A stretch of DNA of 64,000 nucleotides. Source: Mesoterricola silvestris (lineage in GTDB: Bacteria > Acidobacteriota > Holophagae > Holophagales > Holophagaceae). The notes beneath the pieces were generated by a model. That model ran no database searches and was not told the DNA's origin. It saw only the letters and a program-made list of their open reading frames with translations. The stretch spans positions 4,728,501 through 4,792,500 of the forward strand of contig NZ_AP027080.1 of NCBI RefSeq assembly GCF_030295405.1, written 5' to 3'. Both the position numbers and the translations under genes were made by a program. Positions 1 through 7,547 of the stretch are shown in pieces (the first letter of the stretch is position 1; each line of letters starts with the position of its first letter).

Positions 1-524
1 TCTACGGATATCTGATCGATGGATCCATCGATGGCCGCGTGGCCAACTTCAGCATCATCTCCCGGCAGGTCGCCCAGAGCATCGGCGAAATGCGGGAGCA
101 CAACCGCTCCTACGGCCTGTTCGCGAATTGGGTCGGATTCCGGACCACCGCCATCGACATCGACCATGCGGCACGCTACGAGGGGCTCACGTCCTACACC
201 TCCGGCCGCCTCATACGGCTCGCCATCGACAGCATCGTCTCCCAGTCCAACAAGCCGCTTCGGCTTTTCATCCGGCTTGGGTTTTTCATCTCCCTGGTTT
301 CCTTCGCATTCATCGTATACATCCTCTACCGCCATTTCTTTGTCGGAATCCGGATCGAAGGCTGGGCGAGCGTGATGGTCTCCCTCTGGTTCATCAGCGG
401 CCTGCTGTTCATGAACCTTGGAATTCTGGGACTCTACATCGGCAAGACCTTTGACGAGACCAAGCGCCGCCCCCTCTATGTCGTCCGGGACCGCATCGGC
501 CTTTCGGACCACCCCAGGGATTAA
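1..524 (+). CDS. Glycosyltransferase family 2, C-terminal part (partial)
   Basis: The gene enters from the left edge, and its frame is open from base 3. The visible C-terminal ~173 residues match the end of GtrB/DPM1-like polyprenyl-phosphate glycosyltransferases: a short loop containing GSIDGRVANFS, then the stretch that usually precedes the membrane part, two hydrophobic segments (about RLGFFISLVSFAFIVYI and SVMVSLWFISGLLFMNLGI), and the closing GLYIGKTFDETKRRP signature. Such enzymes usually load a sugar onto a lipid carrier in the inner membrane. The catalytic N-terminus lies outside the window, so the donor sugar cannot be judged. A 21-base gap with a good GGAGG separates it from the adenylating enzyme downstream, which implies one operon. 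Confidence 0.85.
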   Translation, partial: YGYLIDGSIDGRVANFSIISRQVAQSIGEMREHNRSYGLFANWVGFRTTAIDIDHAARYEGLTSYTSGRLIRLAIDSIVSQSNKPLRLFIRLGFFISLVSFAFIVYILYRHFFVGIRIEGWASVMVSLWFISGLLFMNLGILGLYIGKTFDETKRRPLYVVRDRIGLSDHPRD

Positions 525-545
525 AGCGGAGGAGAGGCCGGAACC

Positions 546-2072
546 ATGCAGATCAACGTGCTGGACTATTTCTTGACCGGGGCCCTGCGGACCCACCCCA
601 CCAAGGTGGCCATCGAGGACCACGGTACGGCCACCTCCTTCCAGGACCTCCGGGACCAGGCCTTGCGGTGCGCCGCCGCCATCCAGACCCGCACCAGGTC
701 CCTCAACGAGGCCATCGCGGTCCTGCTGCCCCGGGGGACGGCGATGATCGCCGCCGATCTGGGCATCCTCTTCAGCGGGAACTGTTATACGAACCTCGAT
801 GCCAAAACGCCTGCCCTGCGGCTCCGGAACGTGGTGGAAAATGTCCGGCCGGCCCTCCTGATCACGTCCCGGGACCAGGCGGAGGCCGCGGCCGGGCTCG
901 GTGTGGCGCCGGAGCGGCTCCTGTTCGTCGAGGACTTCCCTGGCGCCGCGAACGACGCCGAGGCCATCCTTCGCCGCCTGGAGCGGGTGATCGACACGGA
1001 CCCCGCCTGCATCATCAACACCTCGGGCTCCACGGGAACCCCCAAGAGCGTCGTGCTCAACCACCGGAGCATCATCGATTTCATGGACTGGCTCTTCGGG
1101 AGGTTCGGGTTCGGGCCGGAGGAGCGCATCGGCAGCCTCTCTCCGTTCCATTTCGACATCTACACGCTGGAACTCTGGTACACCCTCGCCAAGGGCTGTA
1201 CCTTCGTCATCATCCCGGAGCAGCATGGCGGCTTCCCCACGAGACTCGTGGAGTTCCTCGCCTCGGAACGCATCTCCTTCCTCTTCTGGGTGCCGACGGT
1301 GATGGTCAACATCAGCAACCAGGACACCTTTGCCGCAATCAAGCCTCGGGCGCTGCGCAACGTGCTGTTCGCCGGGGAGGTGTTCCCCACCCGGCACTTC
1401 AACTACTGGCGCCGCCATTTCCCGGAGGCCCTGTTCGTCAACCTCTATGGCCCCATCGAAATCACGGTGGACTGCACCTACTACGCCGTGGACCGGGACT
1501 TCGCCGACGAGGAGCCGCTGCCCATCGGCTTCCCCTGCCGGAACACCGATATCCTGATCCTGGACGCGGACGGGCGCCAGGTCCCGCCCGGGGCCCAGGG
1601 CGAGCTCTGCGTCCGCGGCACGTCCCTGGCCATGGGCTACTGGAACGACCCCGAAAAGACCCGCGGCGCCTTCGTCCAGAACCCCCTCAACACCCGCTAC
1701 CCCGAGCTGATCTACCGCACCGGGGACCTCGTCCACGTCAACGACGCGGGCGAGATCCTTTTCGACGGGCGCAAGGATTTCCAGGTCAAGCACCTGGGCT
1801 ACCGCATCGAGCTTGGGGAGATCGAGCACGTCCTCGTCAATTCGGTGGAGGACATCGCCAACGCCTGCGTCCTGTACGACCGGGAACGGAAGGAGATCAT
1901 CCTCGTCTTCGAGAGCCAGCGGCAGGTGACGCCCGCGGAGATCCGGAAGAGGCTCCAGCAGGTCCTGCCCAAGTACATGCTGCCCACCGCGTTCCACCAG
2001 GTGGAGGCCATGGTGCGCAACCCAAATGGCAAGATCGACCGGAAGCGGCTCCAGGAGGAATTCCTCGGATGA
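546..2072 (+). CDS. DltA-like amino-acid/acyl adenylating ligase
   Basis: This 508-residue ANL-superfamily enzyme should activate an amino acid or similar acid with ATP and pass it to a carrier-protein thiol. The family motifs are in order: the P-loop INTSGSTGTPKS, a LYGPIEIT block, the YRTGDLV aspartate, the hinge DGRKDFQVKHLGYRIELGE, and the C-terminal catalytic lysine in NPNGKIDRK. The length equals stand-alone D-alanine ligases (DltA) and free-standing NRPS adenylation domains. There is no fused carrier or condensation domain, so the acceptor is probably one of the two small ACPs just downstream. The start has an AGGAG-type site. The stop overlaps the next start (ATGA). The substrate cannot be read by eye. 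Confidence 0.85.
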   Translation: MQINVLDYFLTGALRTHPTKVAIEDHGTATSFQDLRDQALRCAAAIQTRTRSLNEAIAVLLPRGTAMIAADLGILFSGNCYTNLDAKTPALRLRNVVENVRPALLITSRDQAEAAAGLGVAPERLLFVEDFPGAANDAEAILRRLERVIDTDPACIINTSGSTGTPKSVVLNHRSIIDFMDWLFGRFGFGPEERIGSLSPFHFDIYTLELWYTLAKGCTFVIIPEQHGGFPTRLVEFLASERISFLFWVPTVMVNISNQDTFAAIKPRALRNVLFAGEVFPTRHFNYWRRHFPEALFVNLYGPIEITVDCTYYAVDRDFADEEPLPIGFPCRNTDILILDADGRQVPPGAQGELCVRGTSLAMGYWNDPEKTRGAFVQNPLNTRYPELIYRTGDLVHVNDAGEILFDGRKDFQVKHLGYRIELGEIEHVLVNSVEDIANACVLYDRERKEIILVFESQRQVTPAEIRKRLQQVLPKYMLPTAFHQVEAMVRNPNGKIDRKRLQEEFLG

Positions 2073-2893
2073 GCGCCTTCGCCCCGGTCCCCAGCCTCGA
2101 AGCCCTCATGGCCGCGGTGGATTCGGTCAAGGCCGGGGCGGATGCCTATGTCACCAACCTCTTCCTGGACCCCGCGAAGGCCCGGGAATGGATCGCGCGC
2201 GGGGACCTCGCCTGCCTTGGGACCGGGGGCTGCGCCCTCTTCCTGCGCAAGGACCGGTGGTTCCGGCATCTCCATTTCTGCGCCGCGGACGAGGCGGCCC
2301 TGGCCGGCTCCCTTGGCCACCTCGAGGGGGAGGGGCTCCTCACTCTGGACCTCCTGGGCCGCGCGGACCGGGTGGAGGAGATGAGTCGCTGGTTCCAGGC
2401 CGCCGGTTTCAGGACCTATTCCCGCCTCACCCGGCTGGCCCGGATCCAGGCCAAGGGCGCGCCGCCCCCACCCGCGCCTCCCGCGGAAACAGAGCCGGCG
2501 GTGGCGGCGGATGTCGACGCCCTGCTCCGGAACCTGGAGGCTTCCTTCGATCCTCTCAAGGAGCACCTTCCCTCCCGCGAGGACCTGGACCTGGCGGTGG
2601 CCGCGGGCCGGGTCCGGGTGGTCCGCGGCGGGGCCGGCATCGCCGGGTTCCTTTACTCCGACACGCTCGGCGCCAGTTCCACCCTCCGCTATTGGCTGGT
2701 GGGCCCCGGCCACCGGGACCAGGGGATCGGCGCTAGACTGATCCGAGACTACTTCCACCGGAGCCCCGCCGTGACACGCTTCCTCCTGTGGGTGCTTGAT
2801 TCCAACGCAGACGCCATCGCCAAGTACGGCCACTACGGGTACGCTCCGGACGGCCTCGTGGACCGGGTGATGATCAGGGAGGTGCAGCCATGA
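2069..2893 (+). CDS. GNAT-family acetyltransferase-like protein
   Basis: The 274-residue product has a divergent N-terminal half and a C-terminal GNAT fold. Acetyl-CoA-binding motif A is visible as VGPGHRDQGIGARLI, followed by a beta strand and NADAIAKYGHYGY, the usual end of the domain. A proline-rich linker (about residues 130-145) joins the halves, so it may be a double GNAT with a degenerate first copy. It starts inside the ligase stop and ends inside the ACP start (ATGA overlaps on both sides), implying translational coupling and a role in the same pathway. The acceptor is not known; an amino group on the activated acid or on a sugar are possibilities. Confidence 0.7.
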   Translation: MSAFAPVPSLEALMAAVDSVKAGADAYVTNLFLDPAKAREWIARGDLACLGTGGCALFLRKDRWFRHLHFCAADEAALAGSLGHLEGEGLLTLDLLGRADRVEEMSRWFQAAGFRTYSRLTRLARIQAKGAPPPPAPPAETEPAVAADVDALLRNLEASFDPLKEHLPSREDLDLAVAAGRVRVVRGGAGIAGFLYSDTLGASSTLRYWLVGPGHRDQGIGARLIRDYFHRSPAVTRFLLWVLDSNADAIAKYGHYGYAPDGLVDRVMIREVQP

Positions 2894-3117
2894 AGCTTGT
2901 CCTGGACATCCTGAACGGGATCCGGCCCGAATTCGATTTTTCCACCAGCCAGTCGTTCATCACGGACGGGATGCTGGATTCCTTCGACCTGCTGTCCCTG
3001 GTCGGGGAGCTCGAGGAGTCCTTCGGCATCCGCATTGACGGCCAGGATATCGTGCCCGAGAATTTTGCCAATCTCGCCACCATCGGACACCTGATCGATA
3101 AGAGCCGAAGGAAATGA
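2890..3117 (+). CDS. Acyl carrier protein (first copy)
   Basis: This 75-residue carrier protein has the phosphopantetheine attachment serine at residue 31 in DGMLDSFDLLSLV, followed by the expected second helix (ELEESFGIRI) and an acidic composition. The motif DSFDLL resembles DltC-type and specialised ACPs more than the DSLDxVE of fatty-acid AcpP, so it is probably dedicated to the neighbouring ligase or KASIII. It is coupled by ATGA overlaps to genes on both sides. It would act in the cytoplasm as the thioester platform for the acyl unit being made. Confidence 0.88.
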   Translation: MKLVLDILNGIRPEFDFSTSQSFITDGMLDSFDLLSLVGELEESFGIRIDGQDIVPENFANLATIGHLIDKSRRK

Positions 3118-4178
3118 ACCTCACCTACGAAGGCAAGAAGATCTCGGGGATCCTCACGGTCCTGCCCGCCCGCGTCTCCCGGTTCGACGACGAGGCCGGC
3201 AACTACACGTTCCCCAGGGAAAAAACCCTGAGGCTCAAGCCGGTCATGGGGTTCGGCGAGCACCGGATCGTGGAGGACGGCGTCTGCGTATCGGACCTGT
3301 GCGTCTTCGGCCTCCGGGATCTGTTCGACCGTGGGCTGCTGCGGATGGAGGACATCGATGCCCTGGTGCTGGTGACCCAGTCGCCGGACCAGTTCATGCC
3401 CCCCACCAGCAACATCATCCAGGGCCAGCTGGGGCTGAAGCGCGACATGATCTGTCTGGACATCAACCAGGGCTGCGCCGGATTCGAGATCGGCCTGCTC
3501 CAGGCCTTCGCCCTCCTGGACCAGCCGGCGATCCGCAAGGTGGTGGTGCTCAACGCCGATGTGCTCAGCAGGAAGACCTCCCGGCAGGACCGGAACAGTT
3601 TCCCGCTCATCGGGGACGGCGCCTCCATCACCGTCGTGGAGAAGGATCCCGGGGGGCCCCGGATCCACGCCAATATCCAGATGGACGGCACCCGGAGGAA
3701 CGCCCTGGCCATTCCGGCCGGAGGCTTCCGGATGCCCTCCACCCCCGCAACGGCCGTCCCGGTGGATGACGGCACCGGCAACCTCCGGGCCCAGGATCAC
3801 CTGGTCATGAACGGCCAGGACGTGTTCACCTTCGTCATGACCGAAGTCCCCCCCATGATCCTCTCGCTCGCGACGGCCGCCGGTGTCGCGCTCGCGGACA
3901 TCGACTGGTTCCTCTTCCACCAGCCCAACAAGTTCATGATCCAGAAGCTCGCCGAGAAGCTGGAAATCCCGCCGGAGCGCATGCCCGGGAACGTGGTGGA
4001 GCGGTTCGGCAACGCCAGCGGCGTGACGATACCCACCAACGTATGCCTCAACCTGGGGCACAAGCTCAAGGACCAGCGTTTCACCGCCTGTTTCGCCGGG
4101 TTCGGGGTCGGATTGACGTGGAGTTCGATTCTCATGACCATTGGGAACATGGAATTCTGCGAAATTGTGGATTACTGA
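3114..4178 (+). CDS. 3-oxoacyl-ACP synthase III (KASIII/FabH-like)
   Basis: This 354-residue thiolase-fold condensing enzyme has the KASIII triad at the expected places: Cys121 in NQGCAGF, His269 in FLFHQPNKF, and Asn300 in RFGNASG. KASIII enzymes condense a short acyl-CoA or acyl-ACP with a malonyl-ACP; some relatives instead transfer acyl groups without extension. Sitting between two ACP genes and next to a DltA-like ligase, it probably works on a specialised acyl chain, not on bulk fatty-acid synthesis. It overlaps the upstream ACP by ATGA and the downstream ACP by TGATG. Whether it condenses or simply transesterifies is undecided. Confidence 0.85.
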   Translation: MNLTYEGKKISGILTVLPARVSRFDDEAGNYTFPREKTLRLKPVMGFGEHRIVEDGVCVSDLCVFGLRDLFDRGLLRMEDIDALVLVTQSPDQFMPPTSNIIQGQLGLKRDMICLDINQGCAGFEIGLLQAFALLDQPAIRKVVVLNADVLSRKTSRQDRNSFPLIGDGASITVVEKDPGGPRIHANIQMDGTRRNALAIPAGGFRMPSTPATAVPVDDGTGNLRAQDHLVMNGQDVFTFVMTEVPPMILSLATAAGVALADIDWFLFHQPNKFMIQKLAEKLEIPPERMPGNVVERFGNASGVTIPTNVCLNLGHKLKDQRFTACFAGFGVGLTWSSILMTIGNMEFCEIVDY

Positions 4179-4420
4179 TGGAACCGGGAGAAGTCACCAT
4201 GGACGTTTTCTACCAGAAGCTCCGAGAGATCCTGGAATGCGAGGACGTCCGCCGGGATTCCGATATCGGCGATTTCGAGAACTGGGATTCCCTGGGGGTC
4301 CTCACCATCCTGGCAATGATCGATTCCGAGTACAAGGTCGCCCTGTCCTCCGAGGAATTCCTCACGGTGCGCAGGGTCGGGGACCTCGAGGACCTGCTCC
4401 GGGCGAAGCTGGGCAGGTGA
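4178..4420 (+). CDS. Acyl carrier protein (second copy)
   Basis: The second, non-identical carrier protein is 80 residues long, with the phosphopantetheine serine at residue 38 in ENWDSLGVLTILAMID. The WDSLG form is typical of carriers in secondary and glycan pathways. The start used here overlaps the KASIII stop (TGATG); an internal ATG at 4199 would give a shorter 73-residue protein. Two carriers in one operon suggest two pools, for example one holding the ligase-activated acid and one holding the extender or product. Confidence 0.85.
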   Translation: MEPGEVTMDVFYQKLREILECEDVRRDSDIGDFENWDSLGVLTILAMIDSEYKVALSSEEFLTVRRVGDLEDLLRAKLGR

Positions 4421-5160
4421 TGGACGCGCCGGCCTTCACCCTGGTCACGGGGGCGTCCTCGGGGATCGGAAGTGGGGTCGCGGTGGCGCTGGCCCCGGAA
4501 CGCAAACTGATCCTCCATGGGCGGGACCGGGAGCGGCTGGAGGGGGTGCGCGGAGCCTGCGCCGGCGGCGGCCACCTGGTGTGGACGGCCGACTTCGCCA
4601 GGGCTGACCTTCTGGCCGAAGAACTGAAGGCCTTCCTCCGGGCCTCCGGCGCCAGGGTCTCCGCCCTGGTCCACTGCGCGGGTACCGTCAGCGTGAGACC
4701 CACCCGGCTCGATGTCTACGGGGACAGCCTGCGGGCCATGAACGTGAATTTCTTTTCCGCCGCCGAGATCATCCAGGTCCTCCTCCAGGCCGCGCACAAC
4801 GGCAGGACCCTTCAGGACATCCTGCTGATCTCCAGCATCTACAGCCGCCTGGGCGCCAAGGGCCAGGGCATCTACTGCGCCACCAAGGGCGCCGCCGATG
4901 CCTACGTGAGGGCACTGGCCGCGGAGCTCTCGCCCCGGGTGCGGGTGAATTCCCTGCTGCCGGGGGCGGTCCTCACCCCCATGACGGAAGCCCTGCCCGA
5001 GGCCTACCTCGACCGCTGCAGGGACGCCCACCCCCTGGGCCTGGGGAGCGTGGCGGACGTGGCCAACTACGTCGAATTCCTCCTGTCGCCCAAGGCACGG
5101 TGGGTCACGGGACAGAACATCGTCGCCGACGGGGGGTTCAGCGCCTGCAAGGGGCTGTAG
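4420..5160 (+). CDS. SDR-family oxidoreductase (FabG-like)
   Basis: This 246-residue classical short-chain dehydrogenase has the cofactor motif TGASSGIG at residues 10-17, Ser138/139, and catalytic Tyr152 and Lys156 in YCATKGA. The PG block (LLPGAVLTPM) and the closing ADGGFSA are also present. After a KASIII and two ACPs, the simplest role is reduction of a 3-ketoacyl-ACP, but a sugar-nucleotide ketone cannot be excluded. It is coupled to the upstream ACP by ATGA. Confidence 0.85.
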   Translation: MDAPAFTLVTGASSGIGSGVAVALAPERKLILHGRDRERLEGVRGACAGGGHLVWTADFARADLLAEELKAFLRASGARVSALVHCAGTVSVRPTRLDVYGDSLRAMNVNFFSAAEIIQVLLQAAHNGRTLQDILLISSIYSRLGAKGQGIYCATKGAADAYVRALAAELSPRVRVNSLLPGAVLTPMTEALPEAYLDRCRDAHPLGLGSVADVANYVEFLLSPKARWVTGQNIVADGGFSACKGL

Positions 5161-5169
5161 GAGATGGGA

Positions 5170-6018
5170 ATGGCCAAGGACTGCAGACTGTTTCGCGCCG
5201 CCTCGGGGGAGTGGGTCACCCGCGCCTCCTTGGCCGAAGGCCTGCGCCGGGCCGGCGCCGGCGGCCACGAGATCCTCTATGTGCACACGGACATCTCCTT
5301 CGGCCAGCCGAACCCGGATCTCGGCCGGGAAGGCCTCCTGGGCGCGCTCCTGGAGGTCCTCCTGGACCTGGGCGCAGGCACCCTGCTGTTTCCCACCTTC
5401 ACCTTCAGCTTCTGCAACGGCCAGGATTTCGACGTCCGCACCTCCCGCTCGCACATGGGTGCCCTGAACGAGTACGTGCGAAGGCGGCCCGGGGCGCGAC
5501 GCTCCCTGGACCCGCTCATGTCCACCGCGCTGCTGGGCGCCAGGCCCTACCTCGTCACCGATGTGGGCCGGAACTCCGTGGGGGAGGGCTGCACCTTCGA
5601 CCTGATGCTCCGGGAGCGCGACGCTCAGTTCCTCTTCCTCGGCGTGCGCCCGTCCAAATGCTTCACGTTCTCGCATTTCGTGGAGGAGCGGCTCCAGGTG
5701 CCCTACCGGTACCCGCGACCCTTCACCGGGCGCATCACGGATGCTTCGGGCCGGGCCTACGACGACACCTACACCCTGTACGTGCGCCACAAGGACGTCA
5801 TCCCCGCCTCCGACGGCGCCTTCGAGGCCGAGGCCGTGGCCGGGGGATTGATGCCGCAGGTGCCATGCGGGGACGGCTTCCTGTCCACCATAGGCGCGAG
5901 GGCCGCTTTCGACCTCTATGCCTCCCGGATCCGGGAGGACATCAACTACATGCTGGAACGCCCCTACCCCGAGCAGCTGGTGGAGGCGTTCCACGCGGAC
6001 CACATGACCGCGCTCTGA
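5170..6018 (+). CDS. AAC(3)-family N-acyltransferase
   Basis: The 282-residue protein belongs to the aminoglycoside 3-N-acetyltransferase (antibiotic_NAT) family. Visible family features are VHTDISFG near the start, LLFPTFTFSFC, SLDPLMSTALLG, and the block LFLGVRPSKCFTFSHFVEE. Family members use acyl-CoA to acylate an amino group of a sugar. In biosynthetic loci they usually modify amino sugars of surface glycans and are not resistance enzymes, and that is the reading favoured here. ATG 5170 was chosen because GGAG lies six bases upstream; ATG 5164 is possible but touches that site. Confidence 0.8.
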   Translation: MAKDCRLFRAASGEWVTRASLAEGLRRAGAGGHEILYVHTDISFGQPNPDLGREGLLGALLEVLLDLGAGTLLFPTFTFSFCNGQDFDVRTSRSHMGALNEYVRRRPGARRSLDPLMSTALLGARPYLVTDVGRNSVGEGCTFDLMLRERDAQFLFLGVRPSKCFTFSHFVEERLQVPYRYPRPFTGRITDASGRAYDDTYTLYVRHKDVIPASDGAFEAEAVAGGLMPQVPCGDGFLSTIGARAAFDLYASRIREDINYMLERPYPEQLVEAFHADHMTAL

Positions 6019-6027
6019 GGGCCACCC

Positions 6028-6762
6028 ATGTTCGCCGAGAGGATCCCCATCGATTCGGAAGCCCTGGGGCGCACCGTGCTGGAGCTGCGGGAACCCTCCA
6101 TCCATGCGGATTTCGCCGCCCTGGAGGCCGCCTACCTGGCCCAGCACGCCCCCCGCTACTGCGTCTGCAAGCTGCCCATCGAGGACCTGGAAGGCATCCA
6201 CCACCTGGAGGACCAGGGCTTCCGGTTCCTGGAACTGCAGCTCAAGCTGGTGGGACGGCCCAGGACCCGCGATACGTCGGCCTTCCCCTACACGTTCTCC
6301 CCGGTGACCGGCGAGGCGGACCTTGCGGAGATCCTGGAAATCGCCCAGACCACCTTCGTCGCGGACAGGTTCTCGGTGGATCCCCTGCTCAGCGCCACCG
6401 ACCCCGGCGTCTCGGGGCGCCGGTACCGCCTTTACGTGGAGAAGTCCTACCGGGAACCGGACGAGCGGCTTTTCAAGCTGGTGAGCCGGGAGTCCGGACG
6501 GATCGTGGGGTTCAACACCCACAGGTACCTGGGTGCGGACGAAGTGCTCATGTTCGTGGGAGGCGTGCTGCCAAGCCTCAAGACCACGGGCCTGGGGGCG
6601 ATCATGGACTACTACCTGATCAACGATCTGAAGGAGCGGGGGGTCCGGAAATTCCACACCCATGTTTCGGCGAGGAACTACCCGGTCATGAACCTGGAAA
6701 TCGCCGGGCTTGGCTTCAAAGTCCTACAGAACTTTGCGATACTTAGGAAAATCTACCCCTGA
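6028..6762 (+). CDS. GNAT-like acyltransferase (WecD-like)
   Basis: This 244-residue protein resembles dTDP-fucosamine/TDP-amino-sugar acetyltransferases such as WecD. An N-terminal half contains CVCKLPIEDLEGIHHLEDQGFRF-type sequence (read in two parts), and a C-terminal GNAT core has LKTTGLGAIMDYYLINDLKERG and HVSARNYPVMNLEIAGLGF, the usual cofactor and product-side signatures. It is the last gene of the operon, ten bases after the AAC(3)-like gene. The likely job is N-acylation of an amino sugar, but the substrate is unproven. Confidence 0.65.
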   Translation: MFAERIPIDSEALGRTVLELREPSIHADFAALEAAYLAQHAPRYCVCKLPIEDLEGIHHLEDQGFRFLELQLKLVGRPRTRDTSAFPYTFSPVTGEADLAEILEIAQTTFVADRFSVDPLLSATDPGVSGRRYRLYVEKSYREPDERLFKLVSRESGRIVGFNTHRYLGADEVLMFVGGVLPSLKTTGLGAIMDYYLINDLKERGVRKFHTHVSARNYPVMNLEIAGLGFKVLQNFAILRKIYP

Positions 6763-6787
6763 TCCCCCTTGAAAGCCCCACCGGACC

Positions 6788-6816
6788 CACCCTGACGCCT
6801 AGCGGCATCCCGGGTG
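6788..6816 (+). other. Stem-loop after the acyl/glycan operon
   Basis: CACCC-t-GACGCC pairs with GGCATC-cc-GGGTG around a four-base loop, with one mismatch. It lies 25 bases past the last stop codon of the operon. No T-run follows, so it would be a weak or Rho-assisted terminator at best. The rest of 6763-6935 shows nothing recognisable. Confidence 0.35.
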
Positions 6817-6935
6817 ACGCAGGAGGGCACCCTAGCAGCCGATTCCCAACCGAAAGATTCCTTTTTCCCAACCTTCCCTCTTGGAACAACTGATATTATC
6901 CTAGAGGCCGCCTTACCCAACCAACCTTACCCCGA

Positions 6936-6951
6936 TGGCATTGGAATTGCT
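6936..6951 (+). promoter_or_regulatory. Sigma-54 (-24/-12) promoter of the pilin gene
   Basis: TGGCAT-TGGAA-TTGCT matches the sigma-54 consensus TGGCAC-N5-TTGC(A/T) with exact spacing and one change in the -24 box. Transcription would start near 6962, leaving a short leader with GGAG at 6975-6978 before the pilin ATG at 6984. PilR-type control of pilin genes by sigma-54 is well established in other bacteria. Confidence 0.75.
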
Positions 6952-6983
6952 TGCTTTGGGGTCCATCTCACGAAGGAGACCTT

Positions 6984-7478
6984 ATGAAGAGACAGTCCGG
7001 CTTCACCCTCATCGAACTGCTCCTGGTGCTGGCCATCATCGGCATCATCAGCGCGATCGCCATCCCCGCCCTGCTCAGCCAGCGCGCCCGCGCCCGCGAC
7101 AAGACGGCCATCTCCAACATGGAAGGCCGCGTGGGCGACCTGATCGGCCAGTACGACAAGTTCCGCGAAGCGGGCCTGAAGGCTACCTCCATCGTCACCA
7201 GCCTGTCGAACTACCTTGCCCAGACCGGCGGCAATGACAAGAACCCCTGGGATCCCGCGACTGGCGCTTTCAACACGGCTGTTGCCACGGCCAACCTGGG
7301 CAGCACCCAGTCCGCGGCCGTCACCGCCCTCAAGGGTGCGGCCGGAACGACGGGCCTGTGCGAATACCGCATGCAGTTCCCCACTTCCGCCGCCCCCGGT
7401 TGGCTCGGCGGCGCCGTCAAGATCAACGGCCTCGTTCAGGGCTCCTCCAAGGTCGCCAAGGTTTCGGCCATCGAGTAG
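6984..7478 (+). CDS. Type IV pilin-like major pilin
   Basis: The 164-residue prepilin has a short leader MKRQSG, then FTLIELLLVLAIIGIISAIAIPAL. The prepilin peptidase site is G6/F7, with Glu at mature position 5 (residue 11). The single hydrophobic helix is followed by a charged RARARDK segment and a small alanine/glycine-rich globular domain with only one cysteine, so a C-terminal disulphide loop is not obvious. The start is set by the GGAGAC site and by the leader. It is monocistronic: a sigma-54 promoter lies upstream and a strong terminator at 7501-7530. It could be the main pilus subunit or a type II secretion pseudopilin; the strong private promoter favours the former. Confidence 0.85.
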   Translation: MKRQSGFTLIELLLVLAIIGIISAIAIPALLSQRARARDKTAISNMEGRVGDLIGQYDKFREAGLKATSIVTSLSNYLAQTGGNDKNPWDPATGAFNTAVATANLGSTQSAAVTALKGAAGTTGLCEYRMQFPTSAAPGWLGGAVKINGLVQGSSKVAKVSAIE

Positions 7479-7500
7479 TCAGCCTTTCGTTACGCTGATG

Positions 7501-7530
7501 GGAGGGGGATTCGTCCCCCTCCTGTTTTGT
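7501..7530 (+). terminator. Rho-independent terminator of the pilin gene
   Basis: A perfect nine-base stem GGAGGGGGA/TCCCCCTCC closes a TTCG tetraloop and is followed by TGTTTTGT. It ends only 17 bases before the next start codon. Confidence 0.9.
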
Positions 7531-7547
7531 CCAGAGAGGGATGCGGA

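Noticed and set aside
5170..6018. Aminoglycoside resistance gene
   Set aside because: It is of the AAC(3) family but embedded in a biosynthetic operon, so a sugar-modifying role is more likely than resistance.
4210..6663. Very long open frame on the minus strand opposite the acyl/glycan operon
   Set aside because: Its product is low-complexity His/Gly/Gln-rich sequence typical of antisense frames in GC-rich genes, and the plus-strand genes have clear motifs.
6781..6860. GGTGACGCA and AGCCG fragments resembling a c-di-GMP (GEMM) riboswitch before the pilin
   Set aside because: The tetraloop stem and receptor helix cannot be drawn, and the sigma-54 start site lies downstream, so the element would not be in the pilin mRNA.
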